Source: Rhodospirillaceae bacterium (lineage in GTDB: Bacteria; Pseudomonadota; Alphaproteobacteria; Rhodospirillales; Magnetovibrionaceae). Taken from it: a stretch of 15,135 nt of DNA. Made by a program: the position numbers and the translations under genes. The notes beneath the pieces were generated by a model that did not search any database, was not told where the DNA came from, and saw only the letters and a list, made by a program, of their open reading frames with translations. Numbering within the stretch: the stretch's first letter is position 1; each line of letters opens with the position of its first letter. This document shows, one piece after another, positions 6,249 through 12,527 of this stretch. The stretch is taken from assembly GCA_002732845.1 (NCBI GenBank), contig NVSZ01000048.1, forward strand, positions 1 through 15,135, in the 5' to 3' direction.

Positions 6249-7250
6249 TTATACGAGCCACTCAGGATAGGGCAAGTCCTTTGATTTTAAGAATTCGGGG
6301 TTAAACAGTTTCGATTGATAACGGGTGCCAAAATCGGCCAGAATTGTCACAATGGTATGACCCGGCCCCATTTTTTTAGCAAGCTCAATCGCACCCGCAA
6401 CATTGATACCGCTTGATCCGCCAAGGCATAAGCCTTCATTTTTCAACAGGTCAAAGATGATCGGCAGGGCCACTTCGTCGGAAATTTGAAACGCTTCGTC
6501 AATCGGCGCGCCCTCCAAATTTGCCGTGATGCGGCCTTGTCCGATGCCTTCGGTGATGGACCCGCCAACCGATTTAAATTCGCCCGTGGTGTAATAGCTG
6601 TACAGAGCCGCGCCCATGGGATCGGCCAAGGCGATCACAACATCGTTCTTTTTAGCCTTCAGGCCCATACCGACACCGGCAATGGTGCCGCCGGTTCCGG
6701 CCGCACAGACAAAGCCATCAATTTTACCATTCGTTTGCGCCCAAATTTCTTGGGCCGTGCCTTCTTCGTGGGCGCGTCGATTGGCGACGTTATCGAACTG
6801 GTTGGCCCAAATGGCGCCGTTGGGTTCCGATGCGTTCAGCTCTTCGGCTTTGCGCTCCGATACATGCACATAATTGTTTTCGTTTTTATACGGCACGGCG
6901 GGGACTTCGATCAATTCGGCTCCGCACAGACGCAAGGTGTCTTTCTTTTCTTGGGCCTGAGTATCGGGAATGATGATAACCGAACGATAGCCCAAGGCAT
7001 TGCCCACCAAGGTCAGGCCAATTCCGGTATTGCCCGCGGTGCCTTCGACAATGGTGCCGCCGGGTTTTAACAAGCCCTTTTGTTCGGCGTCGCGCACGAT
7101 GTACAGGGCGGCACGATCCTTGACCGATCCGCCGGGGTTCATAAATTCAGCCTTGCCTAAAATCTCACACCCCGTAGCCTCGCTCGCCGCGTTTAAGCGA
7201 ATAAGCGGTGTATTGCCAATAGCGTCGGTAAAATCTGAGCGAATGGTCAT
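6249..7250 (-). CDS. cysK: Cysteine synthase-like PLP enzyme
   Basis: This PLP beta-elimination/replacement enzyme most likely makes cysteine from O-acetylserine and sulfide. It has 333 residues. The N-terminal IGNTPLIRL, the PLP lysine Lys44 in NPGGSVKDRA, the substrate loop EGTAGNTG (69-76) and the phosphate-binding GTGGT motif are all visible. The loop reads EGTAGNTG where classical CysK and CysM have EPTSGNTG, and EGIGQGR appears later. This marks a separate subgroup often labelled cysteine synthase A in Alphaproteobacteria and fungi, whose exact substrate is less certain; a cystathionine beta-synthase-like role is possible. AGGA lies seven bases before the ATG. It heads the run with sseA and metC. 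The symbol is given for the family, not for proven function. Confidence 0.82.
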   Translation of the reverse strand: MTIRSDFTDAIGNTPLIRLNAASEATGCEILGKAEFMNPGGSVKDRAALYIVRDAEQKGLLKPGGTIVEGTAGNTGIGLTLVGNALGYRSVIIIPDTQAQEKKDTLRLCGAELIEVPAVPYKNENNYVHVSERKAEELNASEPNGAIWANQFDNVANRRAHEEGTAQEIWAQTNGKIDGFVCAAGTGGTIAGVGMGLKAKKNDVVIALADPMGAALYSYYTTGEFKSVGGSITEGIGQGRITANLEGAPIDEAFQISDEVALPIIFDLLKNEGLCLGGSSGINVAGAIELAKKMGPGHTIVTILADFGTRYQSKLFNPEFLKSKDLPYPEWLV

Positions 7251-7282
7251 GGGGCAGTCCTAATTCATCAAAATAAAAATGT

Positions 7283-7288
7283 AGTATA
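7283..7288 (-). promoter_or_regulatory. Possible -10 element for the cysK-sseA-metC operon
   Basis: On the minus strand TATACT, five of six bases of the sigma-70 -10 box, lies 32 bases before the cysK-like ATG, in an AT-rich gap of 103 bases. No good -35 partner is visible at 16-18 bases. No T-box, SAM riboswitch or other leader structure was recognised. Confidence 0.3.
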
Positions 7289-7321
7289 AATTATTTCATT
7301 ACAGTTGCTTGTTAAAAACAT

Positions 7322-7353
7322 AAGCATCCCTTGGGATTTTATCAAGGGGGCTT
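7322..7353 (-). terminator. Probable intrinsic terminator after the Nudix gene
   Basis: Read on the minus strand, AAGC and CCCTTG pair with CAAGGG and GCTT around a short internal loop, giving a two-part hairpin. It is followed two bases later by five T residues (complement of 7314-7318). It begins right after the stop codon at 7354-7356 and would separate the dadA run from the cysK operon. Confidence 0.5.
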
Positions 7354-7992
7354 TTAAGACCAGTGTTGAAGGACAGAGGCATGATTTAACTTAAACCACT
7401 GCATTGCAATCAAGGTCATCGAATTGCTGAAGCGGCCTTTGTCTAGCCAGTCAAAGGCCGTGTCGGTTGAAACCGATAGCACCCGCAAATCTTCGCCTTC
7501 GTGTTCAAGGCCGTGAATGCCTCCGGCGTTGCTGGCGTCGGTGCGGCCCACAAAGATATACATGCTTTCGGATGTTCCGCCGGGACTGACCAAATAATGT
7601 AGCGCGGGGAGCAACTCCAAAACTTCACAATTGGCTTCTTCTAAGGCTTCGCGTTTGGCGACGCTTTCGGGCGTTTCACCATCATCGATAATGCCCGCGA
7701 CGCATTCGATCAGCCACGGCGACTGTTCTTTTTCATCGAACCATGGTGACGACAGGGCGGCAAAGGCTCCGGGTCTGAATTGTTCCACAAAAACAAGTTT
7801 GTCGAGGTCCGGATCAAACAGCACGACACACACCGCATGGCCGCGTTCGAAAACCTCCCGCGTTAGGGGAACTGACCAGCGGCCATCGTGTTTGCGATGT
7901 TTAAAAGTATACTTGTCGACCTTGAAATAACCGTCATGTTCGCGGACTTTTTCAAGGACTTGGACGTCTTCGGGGCCAAACGATTTAGGCAT
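7354..7992 (-). CDS. Nudix hydrolase, ADP-ribose pyrophosphatase (NudF-like)
   Basis: This enzyme hydrolyses nucleoside diphosphate linked compounds, most likely ADP-ribose to AMP and ribose 5-phosphate. From the ATG at 7992 it has 212 residues. The Nudix box runs from Gly100 (GIIDDGETPES) through REALEE (114-119), giving the catalytic Glu cluster. The box ends EEANC, with Asn in place of the usual Gly. EQFRPG (70-75) upstream of the box is typical of the ADP-ribose pyrophosphatase branch. An earlier in-frame start at 8034 would overlap the preceding gene by 50 bases and adds a cysteine-rich stretch that is plainly the other gene read out of frame, so 7992, with an eight-base overlap, is chosen. 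No strong ribosome site is present, consistent with translational coupling to the CopD-like gene. Confidence 0.88.
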   Translation of the reverse strand: MPKSFGPEDVQVLEKVREHDGYFKVDKYTFKHRKHDGRWSVPLTREVFERGHAVCVVLFDPDLDKLVFVEQFRPGAFAALSSPWFDEKEQSPWLIECVAGIIDDGETPESVAKREALEEANCEVLELLPALHYLVSPGGTSESMYIFVGRTDASNAGGIHGLEHEGEDLRVLSVSTDTAFDWLDKGRFSNSMTLIAMQWFKLNHASVLQHWS

Positions 7993-8449
7993 AAAAACGC
8001 CCGGACACACCCAATATAATTTGCAACAGGCCAAGGATTAAGTTGATGATGACGATGCGCCGAATGCCCGCCAAATGCTTGGCTCCGGCTTCAATATTAT
8101 CGGCAATGTCATCAGATTTGAATGCGGTGTAGGGTTTGAAAAACAGATAGGTGAACAAAGCCGTCATCACCCAAAACAAGCCGTGCATAACCCGAACGTG
8201 CAGACCTGAAACTTCAAATCCACCGATTTCGCCAACCATAATGTATCCAGAAATGGCGAGCAGAATAATCGCCACCCAGACCCATTTGAAAAAACGGGTC
8301 AGGACTTCGGACCATACGCCCAAACGAATGCCGGCTTTTTCTTGCATCAAAGCCGGACGTAAAATTATGTGGGCAAAAAACATACCGCCGACCCAGATGA
8401 CGGCGGCCAAGGTGTGAACCGTGCTTGAAATTGAATAAAGAGCGTCCAT
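7985..8449 (-). CDS. CopD-like small integral membrane protein
   Basis: This encodes 154 residues with four predicted membrane helices (about 7-32, 53-73, 84-104 and 129-148). The first helix carries the pattern STVHTLAAVIWVGGMFFAHI, the hallmark of the CopD/copper-resistance D superfamily, with His12 and His27 about one helix length apart. Further histidines sit at 84, 89 and 125. Such paired histidines in four-helix membrane proteins can bind heme b or copper. It is shorter than full CopD and is a stand-alone domain. AAGGA lies just before the ATG. It is 46 bases after dadA and overlaps the Nudix gene by eight bases, so the three are probably one transcript. The function is not established; copper import is only one possibility, and a redox partner role is another. 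Confidence 0.75.
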   Translation of the reverse strand: MDALYSISSTVHTLAAVIWVGGMFFAHIILRPALMQEKAGIRLGVWSEVLTRFFKWVWVAIILLAISGYIMVGEIGGFEVSGLHVRVMHGLFWVMTALFTYLFFKPYTAFKSDDIADNIEAGAKHLAGIRRIVIINLILGLLQIILGVSGRFYA

Positions 8450-8495
8450 TTAAGAGTTCCTTTTCCTGTGAGTTTGGTTCCCGTGTGACCGGATA

Positions 8496-9755
8496 TTACG
8501 CGAAGCGTTCCCAGCCTAAGCCTTCCATATCGATGTGAGGCGTGCTGCACTTGGCGAGATCTGCGATAATGCGAGCCGATCCAGCCGCCATGGTCCAGCC
8601 CAGTGTGCCGTGCCCGGTGTTCAACAGCAAGTTTTCATGCTTGCCCCGGCCCAAAAGCGGCACCCCGTCTGGTGTTGCCGGGCGTAGGCCCGCCCAAAAT
8701 GTAGCCTGATCGGCTTCCCCAGATTTTGGGAACAGTTTTAAGGTGGTGTCGAGAATCAATTTCGCCCGTTGTTCGTCAATGTCTGTGTTATAGCCTGCAA
8801 ATTCAGCCATTCCGGCGACGCGAAAGATATCGCCTTGGCGACTGAACACCAGTTTATAACGATCATCGGTGAGACTGATGGTCGGCGCATCATTGCTGTC
8901 AGGGTTCGTGATGGGTAGGCTTAGCGAATAGCCCTTGGCCGGATAGATATGCAGTTTTAGGCCCAGTGTTTTGGCCAGCATTTGGCTGTTGCACCCCATG
9001 GCGAGCACAAAAACATCGCCTGTCACGTCCCCTTTGTCGGTTTTTGCCGATTTGATTTTATAGCCTTCGCTGTCCAGCCCCAAAACCTTGGTCTTGAATT
9101 GATAGGTCACGCCCATGCTGCGGGTATGGGCGGCCAGTTTTTGGGTAAAGGCCAAGCAATCGCCGCTTTCGTCATTGGGTGACCAAGTGCCGCCTGTGAT
9201 CAACTGGGTCGAATGGGCGAGGGCGGGTTCAAGGTCGATGCAGCCCTTGCGGTCCAGAGCGAGGCGTTCACAGCCCAATTCTTTCATGATACGAGCTTTT
9301 TCCAAAGCCAGATCAAATTCATGGCCATCGCGGTAGATGTTCAAAATACCGTTTTGGCGCAAGCTGTAATCAAAGTCTAATTCTGCGTGCAACACTTGGT
9401 AACGTTCGCGGGAATACAAGGCCACCCGCAAAATGCGTTCGACATTTTTCCAAAATTTGGGCTCTGAACAGTTGGCTAAAAATTCCAAAGTCCACGCCCA
9501 CAGTGCCGGGTCCAAACGCAACCGGTACAACAGCGGGGCATCCTTGCGGCCCAACCATTTCAGCGCCTTAAAAAGAGTTCCCGGTGCAGCCCAAGGTTCG
9601 GCATGGTTCGCCGCCAGTTGCCCGCCATTGGCAAAGCTGGTTTCCAGGCCAACGTCTTCGCGTTGGTCAATGACGACGACTTCGTGGCCATCGCGCGCGA
9701 GCTCGTACGCGGTTGTGACACCGATGACGCCCGCCCCCAGAACAATGGCTTTCAT
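8496..9755 (-). CDS. dadA: D-amino-acid dehydrogenase small-subunit type flavoprotein
   Basis: This FAD enzyme oxidises D-amino acids, typically D-alanine, to 2-oxo acids and ammonia and passes electrons to the quinone pool at the inner membrane. Its 419 residues are normal for DadA. The N-terminal dinucleotide fold has GAGVIG (7-12) and the acidic strand end VVVID (26-30). NGGQ (43-46) followed by PWAAPG (54-59) is a DadA hallmark, and the C-terminus carries FWAGLRPATPDGVPLLGR and NTGHGTLGWTMAAG for FAD closure. GAGGA lies seven bases before the ATG. There is no alanine racemase (dadX) nearby. It leads the run with the CopD-like membrane protein and the Nudix hydrolase. Other DAO-family substrates, such as hydroxyproline isomers, cannot be excluded. 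Confidence 0.88.
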   Translation of the reverse strand: MKAIVLGAGVIGVTTAYELARDGHEVVVIDQREDVGLETSFANGGQLAANHAEPWAAPGTLFKALKWLGRKDAPLLYRLRLDPALWAWTLEFLANCSEPKFWKNVERILRVALYSRERYQVLHAELDFDYSLRQNGILNIYRDGHEFDLALEKARIMKELGCERLALDRKGCIDLEPALAHSTQLITGGTWSPNDESGDCLAFTQKLAAHTRSMGVTYQFKTKVLGLDSEGYKIKSAKTDKGDVTGDVFVLAMGCNSQMLAKTLGLKLHIYPAKGYSLSLPITNPDSNDAPTISLTDDRYKLVFSRQGDIFRVAGMAEFAGYNTDIDEQRAKLILDTTLKLFPKSGEADQATFWAGLRPATPDGVPLLGRGKHENLLLNTGHGTLGWTMAAGSARIIADLAKCSTPHIDMEGLGWERFA

Positions 9756-9776
9756 TGAATATTCCTCATAACAGCT

Positions 9777-9782
9777 TTTATA
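9777..9782 (-). promoter_or_regulatory. Possible -10 element for dadA
   Basis: TATAAA on the minus strand lies 21 bases before the dadA ATG, leaving a short leader that contains GAGGA. The would-be -35 at 17 bases is only a T-run belonging to the terminator tail of the upstream gene, so the assignment is weak. Confidence 0.3.
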
Positions 9783-9802
9783 GCATGGCCTGTTTTAACA
9801 AA

Positions 9803-9832
9803 AAAGCCGCCTAGGCTGACCTAGGCGGCTTT
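9803..9832 (-). terminator. Strong intrinsic terminator after the beta-propeller gene
   Basis: A perfect 13-bp stem (AAAGCCGCCTAGG with CCTAGGCGGCTTT) closes a four-base loop at 9816-9819. On the minus strand it is followed by a T-run (complement of 9800-9805 region), placing it 21 bases past the stop of the gene at 9854. It separates that gene from dadA. Confidence 0.92.
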
Positions 9833-9853
9833 ATCTGTTTTAAACGCGGAGGC

Positions 9854-11023
9854 TTATTTCATGATTTCATAGGCATAAACACGGCCTTTGGAATCGTTCA
9901 TGTACAAAAAGCCATCAGCGTAATTCAGGCCCACACGCGCATTCATGCTGGTTCCATAACGGAAAATGCGTTTGCCCGTGGTTTTGTTCAAACCATAAAC
10001 AAAACCGCGTTGGCTCATGAAATACAGGCGATCTTTAACGACCACGGGTCTGACCAAAAGGTAATCAAACTTGCGACCGGGGATGTTGTATTCCCAATTG
10101 TCTGAAGAATCTTTGATGGACCAAGAATGCACAATGGTGGTCGCTGAACCGAAATAAAGATCTTTGTCGTCGATCACAAAACCGGGAATCCAGTTGTTGG
10201 TATCGCGGCGCCAAATAACTTCACCAGTCTTTTTATCCAAAGCATGGATGTAATCTTGATAGGCGGAATACAGCAAATAATCACCCGTAGGGACAACGAC
10301 CTTTGGTGTGCCATCAAGGGATTCGTGTGTCCATTTGATTTCACCGGTGGCCGCATCGATGGCGTAATAACGGGCTGGACCACCATCATCATCGGTAAAG
10401 CCTGGATCAAAATAGCTGCCTGCCAAATAAACAACACCGTCTTGGCTGTTCGCGGTTTGCAACAGGTAGTCTTCGGTTTTGACTTCCCATTTGATGTGGC
10501 CCGAGAGACGATCGATGGCAAATAGTGTGGCACCCGTCAATGGATCGGCTTTTAGGCCGGGTCCGACAAAAGTTGTTGAGACATAAATGGTATCTCCGTT
10601 GATATGGTGGGGGCGCTGACAGTTAATCTTAATGTCCGCTATCCATTGCACGGCCCCATCAGCAACGTTCAACGCGCCAAACTTTCCGCCCTTATAGCAG
10701 ACAAAAATTTGCTCACCATCGACAGTCAGACCACGGTCCCAAAGGCCTTCTTTCGGATCGTAGCTCCAATCCAAATGGCCCGTTTTAGCATTAAAAGCGT
10801 ACAAAGGTCCGCCGACCGGAATGACAAACGTTTTGCCACTGCCAACGGTGGGCGAGATGTTAAAGGGTTTTCCTGTTTCATAGGTCCAGGCGAGCTTTAA
10901 GCTGTCTTTTTCGACATCGCCAGCGTTGTCACTGTTACGCGAAGCGGCCTCAGCCGGGATATTCAGCACCAAAAGAGAAAGCGCAAAAAGTCCAGAAGTC
11001 AGTAATTTTGTTAGACGGGTCAT
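9854..11023 (-). CDS. Secreted PQQ-type beta-propeller protein
   Basis: This encodes 389 residues with an N-terminal Sec signal (MTRLTKLLTS, hydrophobic core, cleavage near AEA-A at 26/27), so it is periplasmic. The mature part is built of propeller blades bearing the PQQ-repeat pattern [LVI]xAxDxxTGxxxW, seen at about 74-86, 115-127, 167-179, 219-231, 259-271 and 342-354, for a probable seven- or eight-bladed wheel. There is no lipobox cysteine, unlike BamB, and no heme motif. The mature chain has two cysteines, Cys109 and Cys135, which could form a disulfide, and a nearby His-His at 139-140. No catalytic Asp/Glu set of quinoprotein dehydrogenases was recognised, so cofactor binding is unproven. 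AGGA lies seven bases before the ATG. The gene follows the tandem cytochrome on the same strand after a terminator, suggesting a shared redox role with lower expression. Confidence 0.85.
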   Translation of the reverse strand: MTRLTKLLTSGLFALSLLVLNIPAEAASRNSDNAGDVEKDSLKLAWTYETGKPFNISPTVGSGKTFVIPVGGPLYAFNAKTGHLDWSYDPKEGLWDRGLTVDGEQIFVCYKGGKFGALNVADGAVQWIADIKINCQRPHHINGDTIYVSTTFVGPGLKADPLTGATLFAIDRLSGHIKWEVKTEDYLLQTANSQDGVVYLAGSYFDPGFTDDDGGPARYYAIDAATGEIKWTHESLDGTPKVVVPTGDYLLYSAYQDYIHALDKKTGEVIWRRDTNNWIPGFVIDDKDLYFGSATTIVHSWSIKDSSDNWEYNIPGRKFDYLLVRPVVVKDRLYFMSQRGFVYGLNKTTGKRIFRYGTSMNARVGLNYADGFLYMNDSKGRVYAYEIMK

Positions 11024-11041
11024 TCTATTTTCCTGAAAATT

Positions 11042-11063
11042 CTAGCCTTGATAAACAGGCTAG
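11042..11063. repeat. Inverted repeat in the leader of the beta-propeller gene
   Basis: CTAGCCT and AGGCTAG form a perfect 7-bp inverted repeat around an 8-base spacer, 19-40 bases before the beta-propeller ATG. It has no T-run on the minus strand and is not a terminator. It could be an mRNA-stabilising hairpin or an operator. Confidence 0.6.
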
Positions 11064-11108
11064 TAAGGGAAGGGGAGCGGAATGATAATTCAAAAAAAAC
11101 AAAAAATA

Positions 11109-11135
11109 AAGGCGGGAGGAAAATCCCCCCGCCTT
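11109..11135 (-). terminator. Strong intrinsic terminator after the cytochrome gene
   Basis: AAGGCGGGAGGA and TCCCCCCGCCTT form a 12-bp stem with one A/C mismatch and a three-base loop. On the minus strand it runs into a long T-rich tail (complement of about 11091-11108). It lies 24 bases after the cytochrome stop and 86 bases before the beta-propeller start, so propeller expression needs readthrough or its own promoter. Confidence 0.88.
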
Positions 11136-11159
11136 CACTTAGCAGCGTTTTAGCCTAAT

Positions 11160-12086
11160 TTAGCGCGAACCGTGCGCAACAATTTGGCCATCACGATTTT
11201 CTTCGGTGATGTCAAACTCAACGTTAGGAGGCATACGGTTGTTGCGCAAGCGACCTTTCATTTTTGAGTGACCCCAGTCGTAATCGGTTCCACCGATTGT
11301 AGACTGACCAAACAAAGGAACCCCAGGAGGCTTAGCTAGAACGTCGCCGCCCAGCATAATGCCTGCATAAGAAGTCAAATCCATTTCATGGAGAGATTCT
11401 TCGGTGTTACCAGAGTGGCAAGACGCACAAGAAGCTGTGTCTTCACCCCAATAGTCGTCCTGAGTGAACATAGGCAAGATGTTTGCTTTAAAGCTAGCAT
11501 CGTCTTTAGCGCCAGCGCCAACCCATTCAGCCATCATACCAACTTCACAGCCTTTATCAGCATTAACTTTGCAAGGGCCGTCGCGGTTTTCTTCGGTGAT
11601 GTCAAACTCAACGTTCGGAGGCATACGGTTGTTGCGCAAACGCTCCTTCATTTTTGAGTGACCCCAGTCATAATCGGTAGCACCGATTTTAGACTGACCA
11701 AACAAAGGAACCCCAGGAGGCTTCGCTAGAACGTCGCCGCCCAGCATGATGCCCGCATAAGAAGTCAAATCCATTTCATGGAGAGATTCTTCGGTGTTAC
11801 CAGAGTGGCAAGACGCACATGAAGCAGTATCGTCGCCCCAGATGTCGTCTTTTGTGAACAATGGCAGAATGTCAGCATCAAAAGAAGCACTTGTGGAGTT
11901 TCCACTCATGTCTTTGTATGAGAATGCGCCGTTAGGTGCACCAGCGCCAACCCAAGCAGCCATAAGGTCAACACCTTTAATAGCGCCAGGTGTAGATTCT
12001 GTAACTTCAGCCATTGCAGGCATAGAAACTGCAGTTGCCAAAACGGCACCCATCAGCATTCCTTTTAGTGATAGTTCTTTTTTCAT
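11160..12086 (-). CDS. Di-heme c-type cytochrome of two near-identical tandem units
   Basis: This encodes 308 residues with a Sec signal cleaved after AMA (residue 26), so it is periplasmic. Two heme c sites, CASCH at 90-94 and 220-224, are exactly 130 residues apart. Each is followed by MDLTSYAGIMLGGD and, 61 residues after the heme histidine, by RMPP (Met155, Met285), a likely second axial ligand. WVGAGA occurs before each heme segment. The order IL..CxxCH..LGGD..RMPP..WVGAGA resembles the planctomycete-type cytochrome c domain. The units are almost identical, except that the first has an extra 13-residue piece after WVGAGA and the linker between the units carries two more cysteines (172, 180). 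The chain stops soon after EENRDG of unit 2, without a third WVGAGA. AGGGGG lies 11 bases before the ATG. The paired beta-propeller gene is downstream. The redox partner and substrate are unknown. Confidence 0.9.
   Translation of the reverse strand: MKKELSLKGMLMGAVLATAVSMPAMAEVTESTPGAIKGVDLMAAWVGAGAPNGAFSYKDMSGNSTSASFDADILPLFTKDDIWGDDTASCASCHSGNTEESLHEMDLTSYAGIMLGGDVLAKPPGVPLFGQSKIGATDYDWGHSKMKERLRNNRMPPNVEFDITEENRDGPCKVNADKGCEVGMMAEWVGAGAKDDASFKANILPMFTQDDYWGEDTASCASCHSGNTEESLHEMDLTSYAGIMLGGDVLAKPPGVPLFGQSTIGGTDYDWGHSKMKGRLRNNRMPPNVEFDITEENRDGQIVAHGSR
11191..11490 (-). repeat. Cytochrome tandem unit, second copy (390-bp period)
   Basis: This stretch aligns without gaps to 11581-11880 at an offset of exactly 390 bases. 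By eye the two are about 90% identical overall and about 94% over the first 230 bases, with one run of over 60 identical bases around the heme motif. It encodes the C-terminal heme unit. Confidence 0.9.
11581..11880 (-). repeat. Cytochrome tandem unit, first copy
   Basis: This is the partner of the repeat at 11191-11490 and encodes the N-terminal heme unit. Differences are scattered in the MPP half and concentrate upstream of the heme motif, where unit 1 also carries a 13-residue insertion (offset changes from 390 to 429 bases at the WVGAGA codons). Confidence 0.9.
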
Positions 12087-12152
12087 AATTGGGTATTCCC
12101 CCTAAATCTTTTTCAAAGTAACGACGTATATCTACCCTGACTTGTTATAAGG

Positions 12153-12168
12153 CGCAAGCAAAATGCCT
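12153..12168 (-). promoter_or_regulatory. Weak sigma-54-like promoter for the cytochrome gene
   Basis: On the minus strand AGGCATTTTGCTTGCG keeps the GG and GC pairs with the correct 10-base gap and has GGCA and TTGC, but it departs from TGGCACGNNNNTTGCW at the first, sixth, seventh and last positions. It would give a leader of about 56 bases. No convincing sigma-70 promoter was found for this gene. This is much weaker than the element at 47-62. Confidence 0.3.
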
Positions 12169-12336
12169 GAATTTTCAAACATTTCGCCCCGCAAAGTTCT
12201 AATATAAGGGGTTTTTTGTGTGCGGTTTTGTAATTTTATAAGTTTTTTCTAATAAATTATTTTTGACGGCTAACGCCTTTAAAAACAACAATATTAATTG
12301 AAGCTATTTCGTGAATTTGAAAAATTAAAAGTTACG

Positions 12337-12365
12337 GAAACAAGCCGTGTAAAAATTGTTATAAT
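12337..12365 (+). promoter_or_regulatory. Possible sigma-70 promoter for the nnr gene
   Basis: A perfect TATAAT (12360-12365) stands 17 bases after GAAACA (12337-12342), a poor -35 matching only its last three bases. Transcription would start near 12372, leaving a leader of roughly 155 bases before the ATG at 12528. Confidence 0.35.
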
Positions 12366-12527
12366 TATAGTCAAATCATGTGCTGAAATGACATAAATGG
12401 ACTACACCAACATAAAAAGTAGGGTCTTTTGAGCAATAAAATTACCTTTTTGGGGCCCTGAAAAATAGAATCACGGCCTTCTGTGTGTTCTATTGAAACT
12501 AAAATAAGGGGCTTGGGAAATTCAGCT

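Larger units (their letters stand above)
12087..12527. other. AT-rich intergenic region between divergent cytochrome and nnr genes
   Basis: These 441 bases are clearly more AT-rich than the flanking genes. They hold the cytochrome leader and a sigma-54-like element on the left and a TATAAT element near 12360 on the right. No ORF with a credible ribosome site, no tRNA and no riboswitch was recognised in the middle. A small RNA or a regulator-binding array cannot be excluded. Confidence 0.6.

Noticed and set aside
6486..7070. 194-residue plus-strand ORF opposite the cysK-like gene
   Set aside because: It is antisense to a fully conserved enzyme and resembles no family; long shadow ORFs are common at this base composition.
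7993..8034. Longer N-terminus for the Nudix protein
   Set aside because: The added residues are the CopD-like gene read in another frame, and Nudix homology starts well after the inner ATG.
9854..11023. Calling the propeller protein BamB or a quinoprotein dehydrogenase
   Set aside because: There is no lipobox cysteine as in BamB and no recognised catalytic residues or heme domain of a PQQ dehydrogenase, so only the fold is claimed.
11191..11880. CRISPR array or mobile element from the long repeats
   Set aside because: The repeats are two in-frame 390-bp coding units inside one cytochrome gene, with no short spacers, terminal inverted repeats or transposase.
12178..12218. Terminator around CCCC...GGGG and the following T-run
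   Set aside because: The possible stem is only four pairs with a loop of about 17 bases, and no gene ends there on the plus strand.
12449..12470. Palindrome-like stretch around GGGCCC flanked by T and A runs
   Set aside because: Beyond the six central bases the symmetry relies on wobble pairs and it has no loop, so it is not a convincing hairpin or operator.
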